Source: Calliopsis andreniformis (Eukaryota > Arthropoda > Insecta > Hymenoptera > Andrenidae). Taken from it: a stretch of 64,000 nucleotides of DNA. The notes below the pieces were generated by a model. That model was not told where the DNA came from. It was given only the letters and a program-made list of their open reading frames with translations, and ran no database searches. Shown here in pieces: positions 1 through 10,540 of the stretch. The number at the start of each line of letters is the position of its first letter. Position 1 is the first letter of the stretch. The DNA lies in the NCBI RefSeq assembly GCF_051401765.1, contig NW_027480429.1:14946157-15010156 (forward strand). Direction: 5' to 3'. The translations under genes and the position numbers were made by a program.

Positions 1-3000
1 CCATCAGATCGAATAGTTAGGCCCTAAGAAGTGATCGCCAGAAGCATAAAATACAATATAAATACAACAGTTTGTCCATCGTAGAAAACGAATAATTGCA
101 ACCAGTCTGAAAGTTATGGTCATTTCTATATTCCGAGCAACCTAGGCTTCACTCTAGGGCGGTGCTCCACCATATCCAATAGCTACGGCCTTAGAAGCCT
201 ACGGCTGAAGCATAAAATACAATAAAAATACAACGGTCTTTTCATCGTTTAACAGGAATAATTGCAACAAGCGTGAAAGTTATGATCATTTCGGCGTTTC
301 GGGCATCCTAGACTTAACTCGGAGGCACTCCTCCACCAGATCGAATAGTTAGGGCCTAACAAGTCAACGCCAGAAGCATAAAACACAATATAAATACAAC
401 AGTTTTTCCATTGTATAAAACGAATAATTGCTACCAGTGTAAAAGTTATGGTCATTTCTACGTTCCGGGCAACCTAGGCTTCACCCTAGGGCGTTGCTCC
501 ACCAGATCGAATAGTTAGGGCCTAAGAAGTTAACGCCAGAAGCATAAAATACAATATAAATACAACAGTTTTTCCGTCGTATAAAACGAATAATTGCAAC
601 CAGTGTGAAAGCTATGGTAACTTCTACATTCCGAGCAACCTAGGCTTCACTCTAGGGCGTTGCTCCGACAGATTGAATAGTCAGGTCCTTAGAAGTCAAC
701 ACCCGAAGCATAAAATGCAATGAAAATACAACTGTTTTTCCACCGTATAACAGGATTAATTGCAACCAGTTTGAAAGTGATGGTCATTTCTACGTTCCGG
801 GCAACCTAGGCTTCACTCTAGGGCGTTGCTCCACTAGATCGAATAGCTAGGGCCTTAGAAGTCAACGCCAGAGGCATAAAATACAATATAAATAGAACAG
901 TTTTTCCATTGTATAAAACGAATAATTGCTACCAGTGCAAAAGTTATGGTCATTTCTACGTTCCGGGCAACCTAGGCTTCACCCTAGGGCGTTGCTCCAC
1001 CAGATCGAATAGTTAGGGCCTAAGAAGTGACGCCAGAAGCATAAAATACAATATAAATACAACAGTTTTTCCATCATATAAAACGAATGATAGCAACCAG
1101 TGTGAAAGCTATGGTCATTTCTACGTTCCGGGCAACCTAGGCTGCACTCTAGGGCGTTGCTCCACCAGATCGAATAGTTAGGGCCTTAGAAGTCAACGCC
1201 CGCAGCGTAAAATACAAAATAAATAAAACAGTTTTTCCATCGTATAAAACGAAAAATTGCAAACAGTGTGAAAGATATGGACATTTCGACGGTCCGGGCT
1301 ACCTAGGCTTCCCTCTATGGCGTTCTTCCACCACATCGAATAGCAACGGCCTCAGAAGTCAACGCCCGAAGCATAAAATACAAAATAAATAGAACTGTTT
1401 TTCCATTGTATAAAACGAATAATTGCTGCCAGTGTAAAAGTTATGGTCATTTCTACGTTCCGGGCAACCTAGGCTTCACCCTAGGGCGTTGTACCACCAG
1501 ATCGAATAGTTAGGGCCTAAGAAGTCAACGCCAGGAGCATAAAAAACGATATAAATACAACAGCTATTCCATCGTATAAAACGAATAATTGCAACCAGTG
1601 TGGAAGTTATGGTCATTTCTACGTACCGGGCAACCTGGGCTTCACTCTAGGGCGTTGCTCTACCAGATCGAATAGTTAGGGCCTTAGAAGTCAACGCCCG
1701 AAGCATAAAATACAAAATAAATAGAACAGTTTTTCCATCGTATAAAGCGAATAATTGCTACCAGTGTGAAAGTTATGGTCATTTCTACTTTCCGGGCAAC
1801 CTAGGCTTCACCCCAGGGCGTTGTTCCACCAGATGGAATAGTTAGGGCCTAAGAAGTCGACGCCAGAAGCATAAAATACGATATAAATATAACAGCTTTT
1901 CCATTGTATAAAACAAATAATTGCAACCAGTTTGATAGTGATGGTCACTTCTACGTACCGGGCAACCTAGGCTTCACTCTACGGCGTTGCTCCACCAGAT
2001 CGAATAGTTAGGGCCATAGAAGTCAACGCCCGAAGCATAAAATATAAAATAAATAGAACAGTTTTTCCATCGTATAAAACGAAAAATTGCTACCAGTGTG
2101 AAAGTTATGGTGATTTCTACTTTCCGGGCAACCTAGGCTTCACCCTAGGCCGTTGTTCCACCAGTTCGAATAGTTAGGGCCTAAGAAGTGAACGCCAGAA
2201 GCATAAAATACAATATAAATACAACAGTTTTTCCATCATATAAAACGAATGATAGCAACCAGTGTGAAAGTTATGGTCATTTCTACGTTACGGGCAACCT
2301 AGGCTGCGCTCTAGGGCGTTGCTCCACTAGATCGAATAGTTAGGGCCTTAGAAGTCAACGCCCGAAGCATAAAATGCAATAAAAATACAACAGTTTTTCC
2401 ATCGTAGAAAACGAATAATTGCAACCAGTGTGAAAGTTATGGTCATTTCTATATTCCGAGCAACCTAGGCTTCACTCTAGGGCGTTGCTCCTCCAGATCG
2501 AATAGTTAGGTCCTTAGAAGTCAACGCCAGAAGCATAAAATACGATATAAATACAACAGCTTTTCCATGGTATAAAAGGAATAATTGCAAACAGTGTGAA
2601 AGCAATGGTCATTTCTACGTTCCGGGCAACCTAGGCTTCACTCTACGGCGTTGTTCCACCAGATCGAATAGTTAGGGCCTAAGAAGTCAACACCAGAAGA
2701 ATAAAATACAAGATAAATACAACAGCTTTTCCATCGTAAAAAACGAGTAATTGCAACCAGTGTGAAAGTTATGGTTATTTCTACATTCCGAGCAACCTAG
2801 GCTTCACTCTAGGGCGTTGCTCCACCAGATCGAATATTTAGGTCCTTAGAAGTCAACGCCAGAAGCATAAAATACGATATAAATACAACAGCTTTTGCAT
2901 CGTATAAAAGGAATAATTGCAAACAGTGTGAAAGTAATTGTCATTTCTACGTTCCGGGCAACCTAGGCTTCACTCTAGGGCGTTGCTCCACCAGACCAAA

Positions 3001-4035
3001 CGGTTAGGGCCTTAGAAGTCAACGCCCGAAGCATAAAATACAATTTAAATAGAACAGTTTTTCCATTTTATAAAACGAATAATTGCTACCAGTGTAAAAG
3101 TTATGGTCATTTCTACGTTCCGGGCAACCTAGGCTTCACCCTAGGGCATTGATCCATCAGATCGAATAGTTAGGCCCTAAGAAGTGAACGCCAGAAGCAC
3201 AAAATACAATATAAATACAACAGTTTTTCCTTCGTAGAAAACGAATAATTGCAACCAGTGTGAAAGTTATGGTCATTTCTACGTTCCGGTCAACCTAGGC
3301 TTCACTCTAGGACGTTGCTCCACCAGATCGAATAGTTAGGGCCTATGAAGTCAACGCCAGAAGCATAAAATACAATAAAGGTGCAACAGTTTTTCCATCG
3401 TATAACAGGAATAATTGTAACCAGTGTGAAGGTAATGGTACGTTCTACGTTCCGGGCAACCTAGGCTTCACTCTAGGGCGGTGCTCCACCAGATCAAACA
3501 GTTACGGCCTATGAAGTCAACGCAAGAAGCATAAATTACAATATAAGTACAACAGCTTTTCCATCGTATATAATGTATATTTGCAAACAGTGTGGAAGTA
3601 ATTGTCATTTCTACGTTCCGGGCAACCTAGGCTTCACGCTAGGGTGTTGCTCCACCAGATGGAATAGCTAGGGCCTTAGAAGTCAACGCCCGAAGCATAA
3701 AATGCAAAATAAATACAACAGTTTTTCCATTGTATAAAACGAATAACTGCAACCAGTGTGAAAGTACCTGTCATTTCTACGTCCCGGGTAACCTATGTTT
3801 CACTCTAGGGCGTTGCTCCACCAGATCGAATAGCTAGGGACTTAGAATTTAACGCCAGAAGGATAAAACACAATATAAGTACAACAGTTTTTCCATCGTA
3901 TAAGATGAATAATTGCAGACATTGAGAAAGTAATGGTCATTTCTACGTTCCGGTCAACCTAAGCGTCACTCTAGGGCGTTGCTCCACCACGTCTAATAGC
4001 TACGGCCTTAGAAGTCAACGCCAGGAGCATAAAAT
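1..4035 (+). repeat. 166-bp satellite array, left segment
   Basis: About 24 head-to-tail monomers of the window-wide satellite. Each has an AT-rich half (an A/T-rich stretch, a T5 run, then a GTATAAAACGAATAATTG-like block) and a more GC-rich half (TACGTTCCGGGCAACCTAGG, then a CTAGGGCGTTG block and a TTAGGG block). Neighbouring monomers differ by scattered substitutions and I found no simple short higher-order period here. The segment shares blocks with the right-hand array; about 3340-3670 closely matches about 10360-10690. It is non-coding: frames open in one monomer are closed in others, and 166 is not a multiple of three. The array continues past base 1. The last monomer is interrupted after its 25th base by the retroelement. 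Confidence 0.96.
470..525. repeat. Example of the short dyad symmetries in each monomer
   Basis: CCTAGG at 473-478 and CCTAGG at 485-490 flank a six-base loop and can pair. CAA at 470-472 can also pair with TTG at 494-496 across a bulge. Just downstream, TTAGG-G-CCTAA at 515-525 is a second inverted repeat with a one-base centre. The first dyad is kept in most monomers, often weakened to CCTAG/CTAGG where CCCTAGGG is CTCTAGGG. The second is complete only in monomers ending GGGCCTAA rather than GGGCCTTA. Confidence 0.8.
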
Positions 4036-4037
4036 CG

Positions 4038-4074
4038 CTTCTGTCTCGCAGTCGCGAGACTGCGACGACAGAAG
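4038..4074. repeat. Near-perfect inverted repeat (hairpin) at the truncated left end of the retroelement
   Basis: Arms 4038-4053 and 4058-4074 are reverse complements over 16 bp, with one unpaired C at 4066 and a four-base GCGA loop at 4054-4057. It begins two bases inside the satellite/element junction. The right arm lies in sequence that reads naturally as pol (…TATTEEW). The left arm adds codons LLSRS before it, which look less like the family. It could therefore be a snap-back copy made when the truncated cDNA end folded on itself, or it could be native sequence. Pairing is read directly from the sequence; the origin is inference. Confidence 0.85.
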
Positions 4075-5378
4075 AATGGAAGAAAGCGCAGTCTGAAGAC
4101 GAAGACGTCGGGAATATCCTCCGTTGGAAACAGCAAAGGCACAAACCCGACTGGCAGGAAATCGCAAAATACTCGCCCCTGACCAAATTCTATTGGACGG
4201 TGTGGGATTCCCTGGAAGTCAGAGAAGAGCTTCTATTCCGGAAGTGGGAATCCGCGAATGAAACAGCGTCCACGTGGCTTTTGGTTGTGCCCCAAGGGAA
4301 AGTACCGCAGGTCCTGCAAGAATGCCATGGATCCCCTATAGCAGGGCACTTTGGCATCAAGAAAACACTTGCGAAGGCACGGCAACAGTACTACTGGGCG
4401 AGCTGCCGCCGAGACGTGGAAGAGTGGTGCCAGCGCTGCAAGATATGCGCGGCGAAGAAAGGGCCACGACAGAAAGGAGCGGGACCCCTGAAGACTTATA
4501 ACGTGGGAGCCCCCTTTGAAAGGATTGCACTGGATGTCGTGGGTCCACTTCCAAAGTCAAATGCAGGGAACAAATACTTGCTGGTAGTGGCCGACTATTT
4601 CACGAAGTGGCCAGAGGCGATACCCATGCCGAATCAGCAAGCCGTGACCGTAGCCAGGGCCCTCCTGGTGCACGTGATCAGTCGACACGGAGTCCCCTTG
4701 GAGCTACACTCGGACCAAGGAAGAAACTTCGAGTCGGCTGTGTTCCAGGAGTTGATGCGGATACTGGGAATCCGGAAGACTCGGACTACGCCGCTGCACC
4801 CCCAGTCAGATGGAATGGTGGAACGCCTGAATCGAACATTGCTGCAGTACCTGGCCATGTTCGTTTCGGAACACCAAAGAGACTGGGACGAATGGATCCC
4901 GCTATTCCTACTGGCGTATCGGTCCTCCAAACACGAGTCGACACAGATGACACCGTCAATGGTGCTTTATGGAGAAGAGATACGCCTCCCAGCTCATCTC
5001 TGGAGAGGATCCCCACCAGAGGAGGAGCATGACGATGCAGAGACAGAATACACCACTCGCATCAGAGAGAAGATGAAGAGGATCCATCGATTCGTTCGTC
5101 ATTGCCTGGACTTGACCAGCACAAAAATGAAAACCTGGTACGATAGCCACGTCCGAGCAATCGTCTTCGTCCCAGGCGAAAAGGTCTGGTTGTTCCAACC
5201 ACGGAGGACCAAAGGAAAATGTCCAAAACTCCAGTCCGACTGGGAAGGACCGTACACGGTGGAAGACAAACTAAATGACATCATCTACCGTATTCGACGC
5301 TCGCCGAGGTGCAAATGCAAGATCGTGCACGTGAACCGTTTGGCGAAGTATGAAGGGCAGGAACACCCATTCCCTTAG
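4038..5378 (+). CDS. pol: Ty3/Gypsy pol fragment: complete integrase, 5'-truncated
   Basis: C-terminal part of a Gypsy polyprotein. Integrase inserts retrotransposon cDNA into the host genome. The frame is open from the left junction to TAG at 5376-5378, about 446 codons. GTG at 4200 is only an internal codon, because upstream codons (such as TEEWKKAQ and ILRWKQQ) look like the RNase H-integrase linker. Numbering from 4200, an N-terminal HHCC zinc finger uses H43, H50, C80 and C83. The rve core has D112 in LDVVGPLP, D172 in HSDQGRNF and E208 in GMVERLNRT, with 35 residues between D172 and E208 as in the classic D,D(35)E triad. A C-terminal GPY/F-type module begins at WEGPY (348-352) and runs to VHVNRLAKY (377-384). 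No frameshift or internal stop is present. The protein cannot act alone because gag, protease, RT and RNase H are missing and no promoter is retained upstream. Confidence 0.93.
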   Translation, partial: LLSRSRETATTEEWKKAQSEDEDVGNILRWKQQRHKPDWQEIAKYSPLTKFYWTVWDSLEVREELLFRKWESANETASTWLLVVPQGKVPQVLQECHGSPIAGHFGIKKTLAKARQQYYWASCRRDVEEWCQRCKICAAKKGPRQKGAGPLKTYNVGAPFERIALDVVGPLPKSNAGNKYLLVVADYFTKWPEAIPMPNQQAVTVARALLVHVISRHGVPLELHSDQGRNFESAVFQELMRILGIRKTRTTPLHPQSDGMVERLNRTLLQYLAMFVSEHQRDWDEWIPLFLLAYRSSKHESTQMTPSMVLYGEEIRLPAHLWRGSPPEEEHDDAETEYTTRIREKMKRIHRFVRHCLDLTSTKMKTWYDSHVRAIVFVPGEKVWLFQPRRTKGKCPKLQSDWEGPYTVEDKLNDIIYRIRRSPRCKCKIVHVNRLAKYEGQEHPFP

Positions 5379-6485
5379 CAAGCATGACTTCAAGAGGATA
5401 ACATGCAAAGAAGAGAAGAAACAAGGTCGCAAGAAACATCAAGAGGCAAGAGGAGAGCTAAGGGAAGCCGGAGGAAAACCCTTCACAGTATAGTTTCCCC
5501 AGTCAGCAACGAGAGGACGAACGAAGCAGCCATGAATCCCCACTTGGACGAGCAAGAATGTGGAGGACGTCATCGTGGGTCCCGTAGGACTGGACGCCTG
5601 TCTCCGTAAGACGTCTGAAGCCAGGTCTTGCGCTCCTGGCAGGACGCAGAGACGAGAGGGCGTCGCCTGCCACCGCGGGATGCCGGATGGTTTTCTCTGG
5701 CCAAACGCACGTCCAAGGTCACCGCCGAAGAAGAGAGATCAATCACAATACCGACAGGAAGTCGAAGGAGGGACCTGGAGACAATCAAGGAAGAATGGGA
5801 GTTCACGAAACTTCGGACCGTCCTCACCCAAGAAGAAGATGCGCCATCGAAGAAGACTAGGGTGAGTTTCACTTCTCTACCCTTCGTACTGCTTCGCCGT
5901 CCAGGGACACAACGGCTACCATCGTGTGCCGCCCGGGGTCCGCAGTGCGGGCCGGCCGACAGCGGGTGGGGGACTTAACCGTACGCGGGTCTGCTTCCCC
6001 ACACCGGAGAAGTCTCGCTTTCCCGGGAAGGCGGGCCTCCGGGGCCGGTCCCTGGATTTGCGGCGCACCTATGGATCTATATAGAGATCCCCTTGCCATA
6101 CGAGGAATGATGATTCCTCGGTGGGAAACAAGGAGGTGCGTCCGGCGGGGTTGCTTCGTCGGGAGAGACCGTAGGGAACAGGACCCGAGAAAACGTCAAG
6201 AGAGAAGCACGCAAGTCACAAGAAGCAAGAGGAAGGGTGAGGAACCAAAGAAGAAAACTCCCATGGAAACAGGACCAGGTCCCAGAGAACCACCACCTTG
6301 CCCAAGGTTTTTGCGTGGTTTTCCTTGGGACAAAGGGCGAATGCCAAGGTGGCATCTGTCTGGAAAGGCCACGCAGGTATTATTCTTGTATACCTCTTTT
6401 TCCAGGCAGCAGTTTCCGAGTGCCGACCGTTCCAGAGGACTGACTTGAAGCGGTCGGGACGCCCGCTCTAGAAGGAGGGGAGCAA
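5379..6485 (+). other. Retroelement region between pol and 3' LTR, no recognised gene
   Basis: About 1.1 kb between the pol stop and the LTR. It is GC-richer than the satellite and has several overlapping open frames, none recognised. The frame continuing from pol has stops at 5607 and 5616, then is open at 5628-5978. Another frame is open at 5924-6448 (about 174 codons), very rich in Arg, Lys, Gly and Pro. I see no signal peptide, membrane segment, furin-like site or other envelope feature. It may be a long 3' untranslated region or the remains of an extra small ORF. Codon-level conservation in related copies would decide this; one copy cannot. Confidence 0.6.
6470..6485 (+). promoter_or_regulatory. 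Polypurine tract, plus-strand primer site
   Basis: AGAAGGAGGGGAGCAA, purine-rich with a single C, sits directly against the TG that starts the 3' LTR. In LTR retrotransposons this RNase H-resistant stretch primes plus-strand synthesis. Its position supports the LTR start chosen at 6486. Confidence 0.8.
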
Positions 6486-6743
6486 TGTTGCGAGCACCCG
6501 GTACACAGCCACGGCCAACTGGTGCTCGCGAGAAGAATAATCGAAAATCGAAAGAGATCGATTAGAGTGACAGCTGTCAAGCTGTCAGTGGAGACCGCGA
6601 TCGCGAGTGAATTGGTTGTACGCGAAACTATCGGCCAACTAACTGTATACTCAAGTGTAAATAAAGTGTATTATAAACTAAAATGCCCCGTGGAGTTCCT
6701 CGAGCGGCGGTGGGCCGTCGCCGGCGGACCTACCGTCGCAACA
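6486..6743 (+). repeat. 3' long terminal repeat, 258 bp
   Basis: Begins TGTTGCGA and ends TCGCAACA, a perfect 8-bp terminal inverted repeat with canonical TG...CA ends. It follows a polypurine tract and contains AATAAA at 6660-6665. Internal palindromes include TGACAGCTGTCA at 6568-6579 (with an E-box-like CAGCTG core) and CGCGATCGCG at 6596-6605; these may bind regulators. No partner 5' LTR exists in the window. The last three bases, ACA, also fit satellite bases 26-28, so the exact right boundary is ambiguous by 3 bp. Confidence 0.88.
6660..6665 (+). terminator. Probable polyadenylation signal in the 3' LTR
   Basis: AATAAA on the element's sense strand, in the 3' half of the LTR and about 80 bp before its end, a normal place for the signal of a retroelement transcript. 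Assigned by motif and position only. Confidence 0.55.
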
Positions 6744-9700
6744 ATATAAATACAACCGCTTTTCCATCGTATAAAATGAATAATTGCAAACACTGTGCAA
6801 GTAATTGTCATTTCTACGTCCGGGCAACCTGGGCTTGACTCTAGGGCGTTGCTCCACCAGATCGAATAGCTAGGGACTTAGAACTCAATGCCAGGAGCAT
6901 AAAATGCAATATAAATAGAACAGCTTTTCCATCGTTTACAACCAAAATAATAGCAACCAGTGTGAAAGTTATGGTCATTTCTACGTTCCGGGCAACCTAG
7001 GCTTCACTCTAGGGCGTTGCTCCACCAGATCGAATAGTTAGGGCCTTAGAAGTCAACGCCCGAAGCATAAAATGCAATAAAGATGCAAGAGTTTTTCCAT
7101 CGCATAACAGGAATAATTACAACCAGAGTGAAGGTAATGGTATGGTCTACGTTCCGGGCAACCTAGGCTTCACTCTAGGGCGGTGCTCCACCAGATCAAA
7201 TAGTTAAGGCCTAAGAAGTCAACGCCAGAAGAATAAAATACAATATAAGTACAACAGTTTTTCCATCGTATAAAATGAATGATTGCGAACATTGTGAAAG
7301 TAATGGTCATTTCTGCGTGCCTGGCTACCTACGCGTCACTCTAGGGCGTTGCTGCTCCACATCTGATAGCTACGGCCTTAGAAGTTAACGCCGGAAGCAT
7401 AAAATACAATATAAATAGAACAGCTTCGCCATCGTATAAAATGAATAATTGCAAACAGTGTGAAGGTAATGGTCATTTCTACATTCCGAGCAACCTAGGC
7501 TTCACTCTAGGGCGTTGTTCCACCACACGGAATAGTTAGGGCCTAAGAAGTCAACGCCAGGAGCATAAAAAACGATATAAATACAACAGTTTTTCCATCG
7601 TGTAAAACGAATAATTGCAACCATTATGAAACTTATGGTCATTTCTACGTTCCGGGCAACCTAGGCTTCACCCTAGGGCGTTGTTCCGCCAGATCGAATA
7701 GTTAGGGCCTAAGAAGTGAACGCCAGAAGCATAAAATGCAATAAAAATACAACAGCCTTTCCATCCTATAACAGGAATAATCGCAACCCGTGTGAAAGTG
7801 ATGGTCATTTCTACGTTCGAGGCAACCTAGGCTTCCCTCTAGGGCGTTGCTCCACCAGATCGAATTGTTAGGGCCAAAGAAGTCAACGCCCGAAGCATAA
7901 AATACAAAATAAATAGAACAGTTTTTCCATCGTATAAAAGGAATATTTGCAAACAGTGTGAAAGTAATGGTCATTTCTACGTTCCGGGCAACCTAGGCTT
8001 CACTCTAGGGCGTTGTTCCACCAGATGGAATAGTTAGGGCCTAAGAAGTGAACGCCAGAAGCATAAAATACAATATAAATACAACAGTTTTTCCATCGTA
8101 GAAAACGAATAATTGCAACCAGTGTGAAAGTTATGGTCATTTCTGCTTTCCGGGCAACCTAGGGTTCACCCTAGGGCGTTGTTCCACCAGATGGAATAGT
8201 TAGGGCCTAAGAAGTCAACGCCAGAAGCATAAAATATGATATAAATACAACAGATTTTCCATCGTATAAAACAAATAATTGCAACCAGTTTGATAGTGAT
8301 GGTCATTTCTACGTACCGGGCAACCTAGGCTTCACTCTAGGGCCTTGCTCCACCAGATCGAATAGTTAGGGCCTTAGAAGTCAACGCCCGAAGCATAAAG
8401 TATAAAATAAATAGAACTGTTTTTCCATTGTATAAAACGGATAATTGCTACCAGTGTAAAAGTTATGATCATTTCTACGTTCCGGGCAACCTAGGCACCA
8501 CTCTACGGCGTTGTTCCACCAGATCGAATAGTTAGGGCCTGAGAAGTCAACACCAGAAGAATAAAATACAAAATTAATACAACAGCCTTTACACCGTATA
8601 AAACGATTAATTGCAACCTGTGTGAAGGTTATGGTCATATCTACGTTCCGGGCAATCTAGGCTTCACTGTAGGGCGTTGCTCCAGCAGATCGAAGTGTTA
8701 GGGCCTAAGAAGTCAACGCCCGAAGCATAAAATACAATAGAAATACAACAGTTTTTCCATCGTATAAAACGAATAATTGCAACCATTATGAAACTTATGG
8801 TCATTTCTACGTTCCGGGCAACCTAGGCTTCACTCTATGGCGTTCTTCCACCACATCGAATGGCTACGGCCTCAGAAGTCAACGCCTGAAGCATAAAATA
8901 CAATAAAAATGCAACAGTCTTTCCATCCTATAACAGGAATAATTGCAACCCGTGTGAAAGTGATGGTCATTTCTAAGTTCCAGGCAACCTAGGAATCACT
9001 CAAGGGCGTTGTTCCACCAGATCGAATAGTTAGGGCCTAAGAAGTCAACGCCAGAAGCATAAAATACAATATAAATACAACAGTTTTTCCATCGTATAAA
9101 GCGAATAATAGCAGCTAGTGTGAAAGTTATGGTCATTTCTACGTTCCGGGCAACCTAGGCTTCACTCTAGGGCGTTGCTGCACCAGATCAAACAGTTAGG
9201 GCCTTAGAAGTCAACGCCCCAAGCATAAAATACAAAATAAATAGAACAGTTTTTCCATTGTATAAAACGAATAATTGCTACCAGTGTAAAAGTTATGGTC
9301 ATTTCTACGTTCCGGGCAACCTAGGCTTCACCCTAGGGCGTTGTTCCACAAGATCGAATAGTTAGGGCCTAAGAAGTGAACGCCAGAAGCATAAAATGCA
9401 ATAAAAATACAACAGTCTTTCCATCGTATAACAGGAATAATTGCAATCCGTGTGAAAGTGATGGTCATTTGTACGTTCCAGGCAACCTAGGCTTCACTCT
9501 AGGGCGTTGCTCCACCAGATCGAATTGTTAGGGCCAAAGAAGTCAACGCCCGAAGCATAAAATACAAAATAAATAGAACAGTTTTTCCATCGTATAAAAG
9601 GAATAATTGCAAACAGTGTTAAAGTAATGGTCATTTCTACGTTCCGGGCAACCTAGGCTTCACTCTAGGGCGTTGCTCCACCAGATCAAACAGTTAGGGC

Positions 9701-10540
9701 CTTAGAAGTCAACGCCCGAAGCATAAAATACAAAATAAATAGAACATTTTTTCCATTGTATAAAACGAATAATTGCTACCAGTGTAAAAGATATGGTCAT
9801 TTCTACGTTCCGGGCAACCTAGACTTCACTCTAGGGCGGTGCTGCACCACATCGAATAGCTACGGCCTTAGAAGCCTACGCCTGAAGCATAAAATACAAT
9901 AAAAATACAACGGTCTTTTCATCGTATAACAGGAATAATTGCAACAAGCGTGAAAGTAATGATCATTTGGGCGTTTCGGGCATCCTAGACTTAACTCTGA
10001 GGCACTGCTCCACCAGATTGAATAGTTTGGACCTAAGAAGTCAACGCCAGAAGCATAAAATACAATATAAATACAACAGTTTTTCCATTGTATAAAACGA
10101 ATAATTGCTACCAGTGTAAAAGTTATGGCCATTTCTACGTTCAGGGCAACCTAGGCTTCACCCTAGGGCGTTGTTCCACCAGATCGAATAGTTAGGTCCT
10201 AAGAAGTGAACGCCAGAAGCATAAAATACAATATAAATACAACAGTTTTTCCATCGTATAAAACGAATAATAGCAACCAGTGTGAAAGTTATGGTCATTT
10301 CAACGTTCCGGGCAACCTAGGCTTCACGCTAGGGCGTTGCACGACCAGATCAAACAGTTAGGGCCTATGAAGTCAACGCCAGAAGCATAAAATACAATAA
10401 AGGTGCAACAGTTTTTCCATCGTATAACAGGAATAATTGTAACCAGTGTGAAGGTAATGGTATGTTCTACGTTCCGGGCAACCTAGGCTTCACTCTAGGG
10501 CGGTGCTCCACCAGATCAAACAGTTACGGCCTAAGAAGTC
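6741..10540 (+). repeat. Satellite stretch without a simple short higher-order period
   Basis: About 23 monomers of mixed class. Pieces match distant parts of the array: about 7600-8330 matches about 18220-18970 at a constant offset of 10623 bp, and about 9380-9660 resembles 7720-7990. These are older or rearranged duplications rather than a local tandem unit. Confidence 0.75.

Larger units (their letters stand above)
4036..6743 (+). mobile_element. 5'-truncated Ty3/Gypsy LTR retrotransposon inserted in the satellite
   Basis: The only non-satellite block in the window. In order it holds the end of pol with a complete integrase, about 1.1 kb without a recognised gene, a polypurine tract and a complete 3' LTR. 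The 5' LTR, primer-binding site, gag, protease, reverse transcriptase and RNase H are all absent. The right end is exact: the LTR ends in the inverse of its own start (TGTTGCGA...TCGCAACA). The left end is a truncation carrying a 37-nt hairpin. The satellite stops at monomer base 25 (4035) and resumes at base 26 (6741) if ACA at 6741-6743 is counted as both LTR end and satellite. So no target bases are lost, and no 4-6 bp target-site duplication is visible. The retained pol frame is unbroken, which fits a fairly recent insertion. With one LTR the insertion cannot be dated by LTR divergence. Confidence 0.93.

Noticed and set aside
4200..5378. GTG at 4200 as the real start of the integrase protein
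   Set aside because: The frame is open upstream to the left junction with linker-like pol codons. Integrase is normally cleaved from a polyprotein, so no separate start is expected.
5924..6448. Envelope gene after pol, which would make the element an errantivirus
   Set aside because: The open frame has no signal peptide, transmembrane segment or cleavage motif, and its composition is basic and low-complexity.
4036..6743. Host gene exon or processed pseudogene
   Set aside because: Integrase domains, polypurine tract and an LTR with inverted TG...CA ends account for the block as a retrotransposon. No other gene homology was recognised.
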